A DNA stretch of 64,000 bases from UBA7703 sp963667195 (lineage in GTDB: Bacteria > Bacillota > Clostridia > Christensenellales > CAG-138), in the NCBI GenBank assembly GCA_963667195.1, contig OY762962.1, positions 682,001 to 746,000 of the forward strand. The letters run 5' to 3'. This document shows, in pieces, positions 51,860 to 60,672 of this stretch (its first letter is position 1; every line of letters starts with the position of its first letter). The translations under genes and the position numbers were made by a program. Below the pieces are notes generated by a model. That model searched no databases and was not told the DNA's origin. It worked only from the letters and a program-made list of their open reading frames with translations.

Positions 51860-53257
51860 TTAGTATCCTATGCTTCTGTCGAGGATGCTTCCGTCAACAG
51901 CATTGATTGTCAGTAGCGATTCATACCCGTCATAACCGATCGGATATCCGTTACCTTCGTCATATGTTCCGAAAAAATCCCAAACGGGCACTAACACGCC
52001 ATTTTCATTGTTATCTTTTTCAATCACCCGTGCTAAGCCAAGACAAATTTTCGTGATGTTAATTGACACACTCTTGCTGGCGTCATCGCTGCCATTTTCT
52101 CCATATTTCACAAGAATCATTTCCTCAAATATCTTTTTAATTTTGTCAAATGGCAACAAAGTCGCTTTGTCGTTCAACACTTCCGTTACTGTATAAGGAG
52201 CATTCCATATTAATGCATATACTCCATCATCATCTACAAATATCCTTATTTTCTCATACATCCAAGGTTCCGAAACACTATTCGAATCATTTGGTGGGGA
52301 AGAAATATCGTCGTTTGTATAGGTAACGCTAACTCCGTTCACGCTTCGCGTATACATAAACTCATAAGCGCTCTTGCAGGCAGCCTTAACTTCGGCAGTA
52401 GGTGCATCAAACAGCGGTGCAATTCTTTTTCCTGTACAGGTAAAATCGTCGAGATTCAACGTTGAAATTGCCTGATCTGCTTGTTTCTGTGCCTCTTGTT
52501 GCGTGATTATTGGCTTTACAATGTTTGCATCTCGCGTCAACGCATATGAGATGGTTACTCCCTGGCCTGAAGACGATTGATTGGCAAACTCTGACCTATT
52601 GAAAATATCTCTGATAAAATCAGAGTACACACCACGTCCTGTTTGAGAGTTAATAACAAAAAGATCAGACACAACAGTATCATTCCGCACACATAAAACT
52701 CGAGCTATCCCCGATGAATTAAAAGATCTGTTGAGCGCAATCGGCACGGCGTGATCCGGCGCAGCTGCTATTTCCTCCATTACATCACTAATTGCAGAGT
52801 CTAGGTCATCTATAGAGGCATACTTGTCAAGGTTTCCGGAGTCTCTCAGATCAAGCAACCCATCTAGAGTCTGTTGATAGAATGATTTTGGCATTGGTGC
52901 ATCTTCACTTATCGGCGTTGCACTTTCACATAAAGCAGAATAAAGATTGCCAACATCTTCTTCAGTAAAGGCTTTGCCACTGACCCGAGCAATGGGTAAA
53001 TAGTCCACATCAGGTGTAAAAACTTCGGCATTAACGCTGACTTTGACTCTTCCGCTGGTATCCTCGATTTCGAATGTATAGTTACCCTCGGGTAATCCAA
53101 GCGAATTGGCTACTGTTCCATTTTCGTCAGAACTCGCCTTTTCCACCATGCGTTCGGTGTCTTTCTCGACAACAAATACTTCCGTCGGCGTTGGTTGACA
53201 GGCGATTCCTATCGATGCTGTTAAAAGAACCATGATGAGTGAAATGATCCTTCGCAT
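51860..53257 (-). CDS. Lipoprotein of unknown function (DUF6034-like), paralogue A
   Basis: 465 residues. Lipoprotein signal MRRIISLIMVLLTASIGIAC with lipobox IGIAC, AAGGAGGTTTCCC upstream. The body is mixed alpha/beta and ends in a VPVWDFFGTYDEGNGYPIGY segment and DGYESLLTINAVDGSILDRS, a pattern seen in clostridial lipoproteins of the type I recall as DUF6034. The second lipoprotein at 55532-57007 has the same architecture (ACQP, then YIPTWYVNYEYRW and FSAIDGGYI). It lies downstream of the histidine kinase gene, so it may be the output or a sensing partner of that system. Confidence 0.7.
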   Translation of the reverse strand: MRRIISLIMVLLTASIGIACQPTPTEVFVVEKDTERMVEKASSDENGTVANSLGLPEGNYTFEIEDTSGRVKVSVNAEVFTPDVDYLPIARVSGKAFTEEDVGNLYSALCESATPISEDAPMPKSFYQQTLDGLLDLRDSGNLDKYASIDDLDSAISDVMEEIAAAPDHAVPIALNRSFNSSGIARVLCVRNDTVVSDLFVINSQTGRGVYSDFIRDIFNRSEFANQSSSGQGVTISYALTRDANIVKPIITQQEAQKQADQAISTLNLDDFTCTGKRIAPLFDAPTAEVKAACKSAYEFMYTRSVNGVSVTYTNDDISSPPNDSNSVSEPWMYEKIRIFVDDDGVYALIWNAPYTVTEVLNDKATLLPFDKIKKIFEEMILVKYGENGSDDASKSVSINITKICLGLARVIEKDNNENGVLVPVWDFFGTYDEGNGYPIGYDGYESLLTINAVDGSILDRSIGY

Positions 53258-53316
53258 TGGGAAACCTCCTTAGTTTGCTTGCTGCATTATCCCACATTCA
53301 CCAGCAAAACTTGTTA

Positions 53317-54723
53317 TCAAAATGTAATCATTTTGTCAACATCGGAGAAAATGATGCTGACAGATGTGCCAATCCCCAGCTCGCTCATAATCTCTAACCG
53401 AGCATTGTGTGCCTTGACAATCCGTTTGACAAGTGCGAGCCCAATTCCACTTCCACCATTCTTTTTACTTCTAGAATGATCGACCATGTAGAATGGCTCG
53501 GTTACACGGGAGAGCTCTTCGGCGGGAATGCCCTTCCCGGAATCTTTTACTGTGATGATATGATTTTCAGCAACAAGCTCAATGTAGGCTCCTCGCAAGC
53601 TCGCTCTTCTTGCGTTTTCAATCAAGTTAACCAAGGCAGAGCGCATTAGATCAACATCTATCTTCAAAATGTCTGTTTCGCAGTGAATCCTTAGGTTTAT
53701 CTCGCTTTCTTTCAACGCGTCGGCAACCGTTGCTTCTACGGAAGCAAACAATTCCGGCACACTCGCCAACCTCATTTCGATACTTCCTTCGAGCATAGTA
53801 AGTGTCATCAGCTTACTGGCAAGGCGTTCCAGCCATGCAGCTTGGTCATAAATACGTTCAAGCGAATGTTGTCTGTCTGCATCGGATATTTCACGAGCCA
53901 GCAGCGTTTCCGACCTCGCCATAATCGAGGTCACAGGCGTTTTCAGTTCATGAGACAAGCCGTTGATAAAGATTTTCTGATGTTCTGCTGTTTCGCTTAG
54001 CTCATTCACCTTAAGCGAAATTGCTTCTGCCATATCGTTAAAACTTCCAGCTAGATTAGCAATTTCATCATGTCCATTTATAGCTATCCGTCTTTCGTAG
54101 TTGCCTGCCGCCACTTCCGAAGCGCCTTTCTCAAGCGCCAAGATTGGTTTGAGTGATCGACGAGTTAATAACCATGTAGTCGCTGCGGATATGATAATCG
54201 CAAGTCCCCCTGACACTGCGCATTTTGTGGCTAAATGTCGAATACCCTCCATTGCTTGTGTAATGTCTCGAGCAAAAGAAAGATGACAATCATGTTCCAT
54301 AATGTTGATGTCGGTTGAGGCGAAGAAATAGTCTTGTCCCTCGAAGCGGGAAATTGCATAACGTATCGGATTCTCGAACTTCACTATGGCTTGCTCTGTA
54401 TATCCTGCGTTTTCAAGGATTGCTCTGATATTGATGCCTGTAGCATTGCTAACCATTTTGTTTCCGTCCTCAAGAGAATACTCATCAAATCCTGAAGTAT
54501 GATAGAAACGGTAGCGCATGAAAACATCTAGTTCGTTAATATGTGAGCTGTATTCTATATCTGAAAAGTCCGCATAAAACGTGGTGAAATCGTTGATTCC
54601 TGCAGAGATAATGGTTTCCTGAACATTCATTTTCGTGAAGCTGATCATTAGTATCGTACAAGCGAGTAAAGCCACAACCGTTATTGCGGTTGCAATCAGC
54701 GCAAGCTTAGCACTTAGTTTCAT
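53317..54723 (-). CDS. Sensor histidine kinase
   Basis: 468 residues. Two membrane segments (about 7-30 and 160-185) frame an extracellular sensor of about 130 residues. HAMP linker, then the H-box GLSHELKTPVTSIMARSE with phosphorylated His258, N-box NLIENARRAS, G1 KDSGKGIPAEEL and G2 GGSGIGLALVKRI. It phosphorylates the response regulator encoded 2 bases upstream. The signal is unknown; the flanking lipoprotein genes suggest a cell-envelope cue. GGAGGAGTAGTT precedes the ATG. Confidence 0.95.
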   Translation of the reverse strand: MKLSAKLALIATAITVVALLACTILMISFTKMNVQETIISAGINDFTTFYADFSDIEYSSHINELDVFMRYRFYHTSGFDEYSLEDGNKMVSNATGINIRAILENAGYTEQAIVKFENPIRYAISRFEGQDYFFASTDINIMEHDCHLSFARDITQAMEGIRHLATKCAVSGGLAIIISAATTWLLTRRSLKPILALEKGASEVAAGNYERRIAINGHDEIANLAGSFNDMAEAISLKVNELSETAEHQKIFINGLSHELKTPVTSIMARSETLLAREISDADRQHSLERIYDQAAWLERLASKLMTLTMLEGSIEMRLASVPELFASVEATVADALKESEINLRIHCETDILKIDVDLMRSALVNLIENARRASLRGAYIELVAENHIITVKDSGKGIPAEELSRVTEPFYMVDHSRSKKNGGSGIGLALVKRIVKAHNARLEIMSELGIGTSVSIIFSDVDKMITF

Positions 54724-54725
54724 AA

Positions 54726-55388
54726 CTACTCCTCCTTCAAACGATACCCGATTTTGGGTATAGAAATAATTACGTTGGTAAGATTCAGTTTGCGACGCAG
54801 ACTAGAAATGTGTGTGTCTATCGTACGTGTTCCACCAAGGTAATCGAAACCCCAAATCTCCGCGAGCAAGCGTTCGCGACTTAGCGTACAATTTCTATGT
54901 CGAATGAATACTACCATGAGGTCATACTCGAGTGGTTGTAAAGCGATTGCCACGCCATCAAGTGTAACTGTGTGCGTTTCCTGATCCACAAGTATATTCC
55001 GATATCGGAGCACTTGATTCAGTTTACCAGTCCGCGCTAAAATTTTCTCAATCCGTACTAGAAGTTCTAATACTTCGAATGGTTTCACGACGTAGTCTTC
55101 TGCGCCATCACGAAGCCCCCGAATTTTTGATACAACATCCGTTTTCGCAGTTAAAAAGAGGACTGGAATTTGATGTTTCTGCATATGTTCCATAAGTGCA
55201 AAGCCATCCATTCCAGGCAGCATTATATCTAAAATTGCCAGATCGAATGCATTGTCTTTTGCAATATGTTCGGCTGCTTTCTCGCCGTCATCAATCGCGA
55301 AATATGAATAACCAGAGTATTGTAGGTTCATGGTAATGATATCTAAAATATCCGCATCATCCTCCACAACTAATATCCGATTTTCCAT
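54726..55388 (-). CDS. OmpR/PhoB-family response regulator
   Basis: 220 residues. Receiver domain with the acidic pair in VEDDADI, phosphoacceptor Asp54 in LAILDIMLPGMDG, Thr in LFLTAKTD and Lys in DYVVKPFEVLELL. C-terminal winged helix of the OmpR type (about 125-220) with the recognition region GGTRTIDTHISSLRRKLN. GAGGAGGTATGT lies before the ATG. Pairs with the histidine kinase directly downstream; probable targets are the flanking lipoprotein genes. Confidence 0.95.
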   Translation of the reverse strand: MENRILVVEDDADILDIITMNLQYSGYSYFAIDDGEKAAEHIAKDNAFDLAILDIMLPGMDGFALMEHMQKHQIPVLFLTAKTDVVSKIRGLRDGAEDYVVKPFEVLELLVRIEKILARTGKLNQVLRYRNILVDQETHTVTLDGVAIALQPLEYDLMVVFIRHRNCTLSRERLLAEIWGFDYLGGTRTIDTHISSLRRKLNLTNVIISIPKIGYRLKEE

Positions 55389-55440
55389 ACATACCTCCTC
55401 TGCTTATCAGGATACGCATGTTTGCAGTTTATCATAACAA

Positions 55441-55469
55441 AATGCGCTCTTAAAGGATATGAGCGCATT
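55441..55469 (-). terminator. Terminator after lipoprotein paralogue B
   Basis: Stem AATGCGCTC/GAGCGCATT (55441-55449 with 55461-55469) and a TTTTG tract in the minus direction. It lies between the end of the lipoprotein gene (55532) and the response regulator start (55388). Confidence 0.7.
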
Positions 55470-55531
55470 AAAATGTAACTTTATTGTAATCTATCAAGGT
55501 GACCATTGCGCCAAATTTGATAATGAGCTGA

Positions 55532-57007
55532 CTAGTGGCTTGTCCCTTCGATAAACTTCTGAATTGTTCCATCCAATATCCTAGGTTCAATGTAGCCACC
55601 ATCGATCGCACTAAACATGATTTGCTCTGTTACCCAATCGTTGCCAATCATTTCTATATTATCCCATCTATATTCATAGTTGACATACCATGTAGGGATA
55701 TATTCTCCTTGATTTTCATTGGCTTTGTCTGCAATCAAGCTTATCCCCAGTTGAACTTTTGTCACTTTTATCTCAAGATTATCTCCTTTCTCATTTTCTT
55801 GAGTTTTAAATATTTCATCAAGTTGTTCAGTGATTATATGTTGGATTTCATCAAAGTCTTGTGGTTGTGATGAATAGTCGGCCTCTTTTTCTACTTCTGA
55901 GACACCTTGCCACCACAGTTCAGCAAGACCGTCTTTATCAATTGCAATAACGCATACTTCTTGAGCCCAAGGTGCTCCAACTCGCGGGGGCACGTCAGGA
56001 TTCACATAGCACCATTGACCATCTTCAAACTGTGATTGCAAGTCCGATAAGCTTCTTGTGAAAACAAATTTCCACCCCGTATTCTTATTAATACTATTAA
56101 TAACTACTGAACATGGCTCCGCAAAGTACAAATTAAGTTCAATGCCCAATTGATCCAAATATTCCAAGGCAAGAGCGTAAGCCGTTGATTCGGATATTTC
56201 TGGTTCGTCCGGCACTAACCATTTGCTATAAGCATCTGCACTATCGTTAGATACATCTATATTATTCTCGCACAGCCTCTTCCCTAGAATTACGCTATCC
56301 TTGTCTCGAAGATATGCGAACTGATTCCCTTTCCTAATAAACAGAAAGCTCGATACTCTATTGCTGTTCAGGTCCTTAACAAAAACTTGCGATTGCACAT
56401 TTTTCAACAACTCACCTATTTGCACCTTTGGATTATCTACGTTCTCCGATGCCTCATTAATTCGGCTTTGCAAATTATCTACGAGTTTTGGTGGCACTCT
56501 TTCAGTTCCTTCGTATTGCCTTGCAAGATCAAGCAAATTCTTCCATTCTGCCTTTGTAAGATCCCACTTAGAGTATAACGTATCGTTCCCATTAGCAAGC
56601 AGCTGAATGAAACTAAGTATTTCCCCATCTGAGAATGCTCTCCTTTGCGCCCTTGCTTTAAAAAGAGAAGCTTTTTGTGGGATAACAACATCTGCATTCC
56701 AATTAATCTTGACCGTTGTGGATTCGTCTGAAACTACTGAAACATGTTTTGGAGCATTAATATATATGTCTAATCTTCCGTTTTCTTCTTGTAAGGTCAC
56801 AGATTTGTAGACCGGTTGGCAAGCAATGACTAATGCAGATAGCATTAATCCAACAAGGAATAGAATTGCTTTCAAGCAAGTTTTAGAATTGCACGATAAT
56901 AGTTTGTGATGCCTCCGCAAAAAAGCGAATGCTTTCGGACAAACAAACGATCGTTTCACACATATCTTTTTAGCTTGGTTTTTGCTTGGGACTAGGACGA
57001 GATTCAT
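55532..57007 (-). CDS. Lipoprotein of unknown function (DUF6034-like), paralogue B
   Basis: 491 residues. An unusually long basic N-terminus of about 45 residues (rich in K, R and C) precedes the hydrophobic segment AILFLVGLMLSALVIACQP with lipobox VIAC. The long start is kept because CTGGAGGCATAAAA lies right before the ATG at 57007. Body related to paralogue A: similar central helices and a C-terminal YIPTWYVNYEYRW/FSAIDGGYI pattern. The two lipoprotein genes flank the two-component system. Function unknown. Confidence 0.7.
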   Translation of the reverse strand: MNLVLVPSKNQAKKICVKRSFVCPKAFAFLRRHHKLLSCNSKTCLKAILFLVGLMLSALVIACQPVYKSVTLQEENGRLDIYINAPKHVSVVSDESTTVKINWNADVVIPQKASLFKARAQRRAFSDGEILSFIQLLANGNDTLYSKWDLTKAEWKNLLDLARQYEGTERVPPKLVDNLQSRINEASENVDNPKVQIGELLKNVQSQVFVKDLNSNRVSSFLFIRKGNQFAYLRDKDSVILGKRLCENNIDVSNDSADAYSKWLVPDEPEISESTAYALALEYLDQLGIELNLYFAEPCSVVINSINKNTGWKFVFTRSLSDLQSQFEDGQWCYVNPDVPPRVGAPWAQEVCVIAIDKDGLAELWWQGVSEVEKEADYSSQPQDFDEIQHIITEQLDEIFKTQENEKGDNLEIKVTKVQLGISLIADKANENQGEYIPTWYVNYEYRWDNIEMIGNDWVTEQIMFSAIDGGYIEPRILDGTIQKFIEGTSH

Positions 57008-57051
57008 TTTTATGCCTCCAGATAAAACATGCTAATAAATTTACAACCATA

Positions 57052-57082
57052 TGGCTGCATGCCCTGTCTGGTCATGCAGCCA
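57052..57082 (-). terminator. Hairpin after the small secreted protein gene
   Basis: Perfect 10-base stem (57052-57061 with 57073-57082), 19 bases beyond the stop codon at 57101. The T-tract on the minus strand is broken, so efficiency is uncertain. Confidence 0.55.
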
Positions 57083-57100
57083 CAAAACACCTACGTAGGG

Positions 57101-57490
57101 CTAGATGGCATATGTACCCGAAATGATGGCATAGTCACTGGTCGAGCTGCTTGCAATACTCATTTTAAGATAGGCGTATGATGGCCATGCTAGATAAGTG
57201 GCGGCTCGATATCCTGTGGTCGTAATCGGTCTGGCATAAGTGCATGTAGTCCAAATTCCATCAGAAGTGACGAACCATCCTCGAAACAGCAAATTTGATT
57301 GCCCATTCATATTAAGGCTGGAAATGGTCATATCCATGGAATTAGGTTCATTCCTTGTTCCTTGGAAGTAAACCTGAGATGCTCCCCCATAAATATTACG
57401 ATTTGAGTAACTACCGCTTGTAGCCAACGAGCTCGTCGTAACAGCAAATAGCATAACTATCGCTATAACCAAGGTTAATAGTTTTTTCAT
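57101..57490 (-). CDS. Small secreted protein of unknown function
   Basis: 129 residues. Signal peptide MKKLLTLVIAIVMLFAVTTS with a likely cut after SLA. The mature part of about 105 residues is rich in Ser, Thr, Tyr and Asn and looks like an all-beta fold (NLLFRGWFVTSDGIWTTCTY). One Cys. AAAGGGGATAATT precedes the ATG. The protein of 129 residues at 57813-58202 on the other strand is similar in size and style (signal peptide, beta-rich, Ser/Thr-rich) but I see no close sequence match. Next to the lipoprotein/two-component region; a cell-surface or secreted role is likely. Confidence 0.75.
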   Translation of the reverse strand: MKKLLTLVIAIVMLFAVTTSSLATSGSYSNRNIYGGASQVYFQGTRNEPNSMDMTISSLNMNGQSNLLFRGWFVTSDGIWTTCTYARPITTTGYRAATYLAWPSYAYLKMSIASSSTSDYAIISGTYAI

Positions 57491-57812
57491 AATTATCCCC
57501 TTTCAGTGTTGAATCGACTTGGGCTGAATGTTAGAATCTAATTAAGTCCTTGTGAATCGCATCGCCTCACGGCGATGGAGCGGCTGGCTCAGGTTTGCAA
57601 GGACTTATTATTTGCGTACAATCATAGGCACCACTCCTTTTATAGATAATATTTTAGTTTTACACTATCTCCTGTAATTAACACGAAGACAAATATTAAA
57701 TATGACAGTAATAAATAAAATATTCTCCGAATATTTTCTGTCATTTATTCGCTACTACAACGTGTATATATTGACGGGTCATCCCGTACATAATAAGAAT
57801 TGGAGCAAAAAA
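57491..57812. other. 322-base gap between divergent secreted-protein genes
   Basis: Holds the structured element at 57543-57607 and AGATAATATT at 57644-57653, which matches the left half of the shared palindrome of sites 3 and 4 but lacks the right arm. No further gene seen. Confidence 0.5.
57543..57607. other. Three-way-junction-like inverted repeat, possible structured RNA
   Basis: Outer 10-base stem TAAGTCCTTG (57543-57552) with CAAGGACTTA (57598-57607). Inside are a 7-base hairpin CATCGCC-TCAC-GGCGATG (57560-57577) and directly after it a 4-base hairpin GAGC-GGCTG-GCTC (57578-57590). Located in the divergent gap between two secreted-protein genes. Either strand could fold. It may be a leader RNA, a small RNA or a complex terminator. 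Confidence 0.45.
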
Positions 57813-58202
57813 ATGAAACGACGTTTAGTATCCTTGGTTATCGTAATGTTGATTTGTATATCTCTCGCCGGAAACACCCTTGCGCTAAGCAATTACGATG
57901 TCGTAGTTCAACCTATGAGCTCAATTACAGTATCATGTGGTCTAATAAAAACAGGAAGTCAATATAGAGCTTGGTCTAGAACAGATACAAGTTTTTCTAC
58001 GAGTCTGACCGCCAGAGTATCTCTATATCAAGTTGTAAATGGCAATGAAGTGTATATAGCTACTGCAAATGCAAGTGCAACCGGAACAACGGTTACAGCA
58101 AGTACCACTCGCTCTTTGTCTTCTGGGACATACAAGATCTATGGTTACGGTACTGGAAACTCTTCATCGAGCAGCGATAGTTGCACGGTCACAGTCCCGT
58201 AG
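57813..58202 (+). CDS. Small secreted protein of unknown function
   Basis: 129 residues from the ATG at 57813 (TTGGAGCAAAAAA upstream). Signal peptide MKRRLVSLVIVMLICISLAG with cut near TLA. The mature part is a beta-rich domain of about 100 residues, full of Ser and Thr, with two Cys (SCGLIKTG and SDSCTVTVP), and could form a disulfide. Function unknown. The frame runs 37 codons upstream but without a ribosome binding site. Confidence 0.75.
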   Translation: MKRRLVSLVIVMLICISLAGNTLALSNYDVVVQPMSSITVSCGLIKTGSQYRAWSRTDTSFSTSLTARVSLYQVVNGNEVYIATANASATGTTVTASTTRSLSSGTYKIYGYGTGNSSSSSDSCTVTVP

Positions 58203-58227
58203 AATAATTTTAACCAAGTACCAATAC

Positions 58228-58259
58228 GAAGAGCCTTGCATGATTCAGCAAGGCTCTTC
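58228..58259. terminator. Two-way terminator between convergent genes
   Basis: Perfect 12-base stem (58228-58239 with 58248-58259) around an 8-base loop, between the secreted-protein gene (ends 58202) and the anti-sigma-like gene (ends 58289 on the other strand). ATTATT follows on the plus strand. Confidence 0.75.
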
Positions 58260-58288
58260 ATTATTGAGTTCTTCACAGATAGTCTAAA

Positions 58289-59167
58289 CTATTGAGTTAA
58301 TTCTGATAACTCAGCTAAAATATTCACTCCCGGTTGCGCAGAAATCCAAAGTATAGAGTCTTTTAATAGCGCAAATCCATCAAATATCCCATCTACTTTG
58401 TCGAAGCAATAGGTCAACTCAACATCTTCAAGAATGATTGTTGTAATCCATTCGTCGGTGTTACTGCCAACATTCACATTATCATTCATGAGCCATTTCT
58501 GCGTGATAACGATATCTCCATATTGTGATGAGTATTGCGATGTCAACGACATACCCGCCGCTGCATATTTGGTTAGTGTAATTTTAGTACTGGAAAAATC
58601 AGTGGCAACTAGACGAACAGGGACCAATCCATATGAATCCATGAATGCTTCAAAGTTATCATAATCAACAATAACGTCGCCATACTCATTAACTACTTCA
58701 CCGTCACTAATGCTCGTGCTATCAACGAGTTGAGGATAAATTGAAGACTTCCCCGTTGGTTCGAAATTAATGTGGTTCTTAAACACATTCATGAAGTAAT
58801 CAAACGCGCCTTTTGCCAGAGTTCTCCCACGCGGAATCAAAGTAAAGAATGCAACCACGAGGATCATTGCCGCCGCGACTGCGACGACGCGCCTACGTGT
58901 TCTTATGCCGCTGCCCCAATCATGAGTTCGCTCTTCATGAGTTGTTTGCTTGATGTCTCTATGCTGTTTCGCCTTCAGCGCCAAATCAACCCGCGCCCAT
59001 GTTGTTTCAGGAATATCGAGATCCTGCCTTACCGGTTGCAGTACCTGCCCAATCGTAAGCGTCGAAGCGAGAGCCATCTGTTGCGCTTCGTAGCGAGAGC
59101 GCACAAACAGGCCATCCATCAGGTATGGTTTGCTATAGATTATTCTTTTTAGTTTTCTCTCTGTCAT
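58289..59167 (-). CDS. Membrane-bound anti-sigma-factor-like protein
   Basis: 292 residues. Cytoplasmic N-terminal region of about 85 residues, one membrane segment (RRVVAVAAAMILVVAFFTLI), then an extracellular C-terminal domain of about 175 residues. Its start lies 4 bases after the stop of the ECF-type sigma gene, the usual arrangement for a sigma/anti-sigma pair. The extracellular part (with GEVVNEYGDVIVDYDNFEAF and ITLTKYAAAGMSLTSQY) resembles the DUF4179/DUF4367 style of clostridial anti-sigma proteins in size but I cannot place it in a named family. The signal is unknown. Confidence 0.75.
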   Translation of the reverse strand: MTERKLKRIIYSKPYLMDGLFVRSRYEAQQMALASTLTIGQVLQPVRQDLDIPETTWARVDLALKAKQHRDIKQTTHEERTHDWGSGIRTRRRVVAVAAAMILVVAFFTLIPRGRTLAKGAFDYFMNVFKNHINFEPTGKSSIYPQLVDSTSISDGEVVNEYGDVIVDYDNFEAFMDSYGLVPVRLVATDFSSTKITLTKYAAAGMSLTSQYSSQYGDIVITQKWLMNDNVNVGSNTDEWITTIILEDVELTYCFDKVDGIFDGFALLKDSILWISAQPGVNILAELSELTQ

Positions 59168-59171
59168 AGGC

Positions 59172-59708
59172 CTAACCAATATTGAAAAATGCTGTTGCCA
59201 TCATCATAATCGTAATCGACTCAAATTTAAGCCGTTCACTAAGCTTCAATCGGAACCTTCGAAACCGTTGACTCAAAGTGTTACTCGATATCCCAATAAT
59301 CTTTGCTGTCTCCTCCAGTGAAAATCCATCAAAATAAACCATCATGTACGCTTCTCGCATTTCGAACGATAATGCGCGCAGTTCTTTCTCAAAGATTTCC
59401 CGCACCTGATGATATTGTGCGGTCGTTTCAACGTTCTCAACCGTCGTAAACGTATCGATTGTCTCAGGCGGTGCAACTTCCGCTCTTGCCCGAGCTCGCA
59501 AATCATCGCGTCGTTTGTTGCGCATAATCTTCGAGAAGTACGCGAGCGGTTTCTGGTAGGTTGTCGCCGGTACGTCGTTACGGAGTATCTTTTCCGCCAA
59601 ATCCTGAATCAAATCCTGTGCGTCTGCGTCGTTGTCTACCATGGTGAATGCGATTGATAAAACCCTGGAATAATCGTGAATTAGCACTTCCGAGAGCATC
59701 TTGCCCAT
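59172..59708 (-). CDS. ECF-type RNA polymerase sigma factor
   Basis: 178 residues. Region 2 (about 8-70) contains DNDADAQDLIQDLAEKIL and KPLAYFSKIMRNKRRDDLRA. Region 4 (about 115-170) has MREAYMMVYFDGFSLEETAK followed by IIGISSNTLSQRFRRFRLKL, the helix-turn-helix for the -35 box. GATAGGAGTGTGCA precedes the ATG. It directs transcription when released by the membrane protein encoded right after it. Confidence 0.92.
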   Translation of the reverse strand: MGKMLSEVLIHDYSRVLSIAFTMVDNDADAQDLIQDLAEKILRNDVPATTYQKPLAYFSKIMRNKRRDDLRARARAEVAPPETIDTFTTVENVETTAQYHQVREIFEKELRALSFEMREAYMMVYFDGFSLEETAKIIGISSNTLSQRFRRFRLKLSERLKFESITIMMMATAFFNIG

Positions 59709-59813
59709 TGCACACTCCTATCGCTCTGATCTTCGCATACTCAGTCAAACAATCGCTCCGCACCCATCCGCCCATATAACACGTTTGAACTTATAAAATA
59801 TGACAGTTAATAC

Positions 59814-60227
59814 TCACATTTTCCAAATGGGTTCAACATAAAGCCGTTCTAACCTGTAATAGTTATCATACCATTTTTTACTGCGCCAGAATACGCGTTT
59901 GGCATGTTTCATTACTTCTGATGAGAATATTTCCGTTCGATCCATCCAAGGATAGGCGCATTCCATATCAATCCAGAGGCCAATGGAGTAACTAAGCTCA
60001 AGGTTTGTTTCAGATAACGTCAGGAAATAAACCATCTCCGCAACCCATAAATCGGATGGCTTGTTGATATAGATGACAAAATGGCGGTATCCCCGAGCAT
60101 ATAAGCCTGATATGAAGTCTAATATCGTTTGTTTCACATATCCATTATTGTTTCGATATCGAAGTGAATCCGCTTGCAGCAGCGGGTGAAAATCAACACG
60201 TAGCAAACACGTCTTGACCCTTCCCAT
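59814..60227 (-). CDS. Degenerate YpsA/DUF1273-like (SLOG) protein
   Basis: 137 residues from the ATG at 60227 (GGGGGAGAGTTGT upstream). The pattern LYARGYRHFVIYINKPSDLW followed by VAEMVYFLTLSETNLELSY aligns with YpsA/DUF1273 proteins (eGy..F..Gga.GvDl.aaE.vl.Lk...p.i.L), and the later MDRTEIFSSEVMKHAKRVFW and YDNYYRLERLYVE fit the rest of the fold. The nucleotide-binding glycine loop is lost: IYINKPSD stands where the family has a Gly-rich GxAxGxD. It may therefore bind something else or nothing. Same strand as, and about 105 bases upstream of, the sigma factor gene. Confidence 0.6.
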   Translation of the reverse strand: MGRVKTCLLRVDFHPLLQADSLRYRNNNGYVKQTILDFISGLYARGYRHFVIYINKPSDLWVAEMVYFLTLSETNLELSYSIGLWIDMECAYPWMDRTEIFSSEVMKHAKRVFWRSKKWYDNYYRLERLYVEPIWKM

Positions 60228-60672
60228 ACAACTCTCCCCCAATCCGCGCTTACACTTAACACTTTTTTCGGAAACAAAAATGACAAAATCGCTTGATTTG
60301 GAGGCTATCTATTCTTTATATAACGTTATTCAATACGTGAAATATTATATTTTCCAATTTGCCGAAAACACGCGTCACATAACCGGTTTATATTCGTGAT
60401 ATAAATGTGACACCTTGCTAGCCGGATGAGCACTGCTGAAGTAACAAAAATCTCTAGGTTACATTCAGCAGAAAGCAATGCATGAAATTAGCCAATTGCA
60501 TATGGGTGCAAGTGTTTCAAAAACACTTACTCCTTATTTCATGTCACCCTCAATCTAGCAAGTATTCAAATTCCCATAACAGAACTTGCTGTTATTCCTG
60601 TTGCCATATTCGCTCCCCGCCCCATCCCCTTTCCGTTTCTCTCGAACTCACAGAACCGGAAAGGAAACTATC
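60228..60672. other. 445-base gap with two inverted repeats, no gene
   Basis: 60433-60445 pairs with 60458-60471 (CTGCTGAAGTAAC/GTTACATTCAGCAG, one bulged base). 60510-60517 pairs with 60521-60528 (AAGTGTTT/AAACACTT) and is followed by a short T-rich stretch, so it may end a short transcript. The region marks the left side of the integrase-containing segment. No supported coding frame. Confidence 0.5.

Noticed and set aside
57543..57607. Structured element as a tRNA
   Set aside because: No T-loop, no anticodon arm of the right size and only two inner hairpins.
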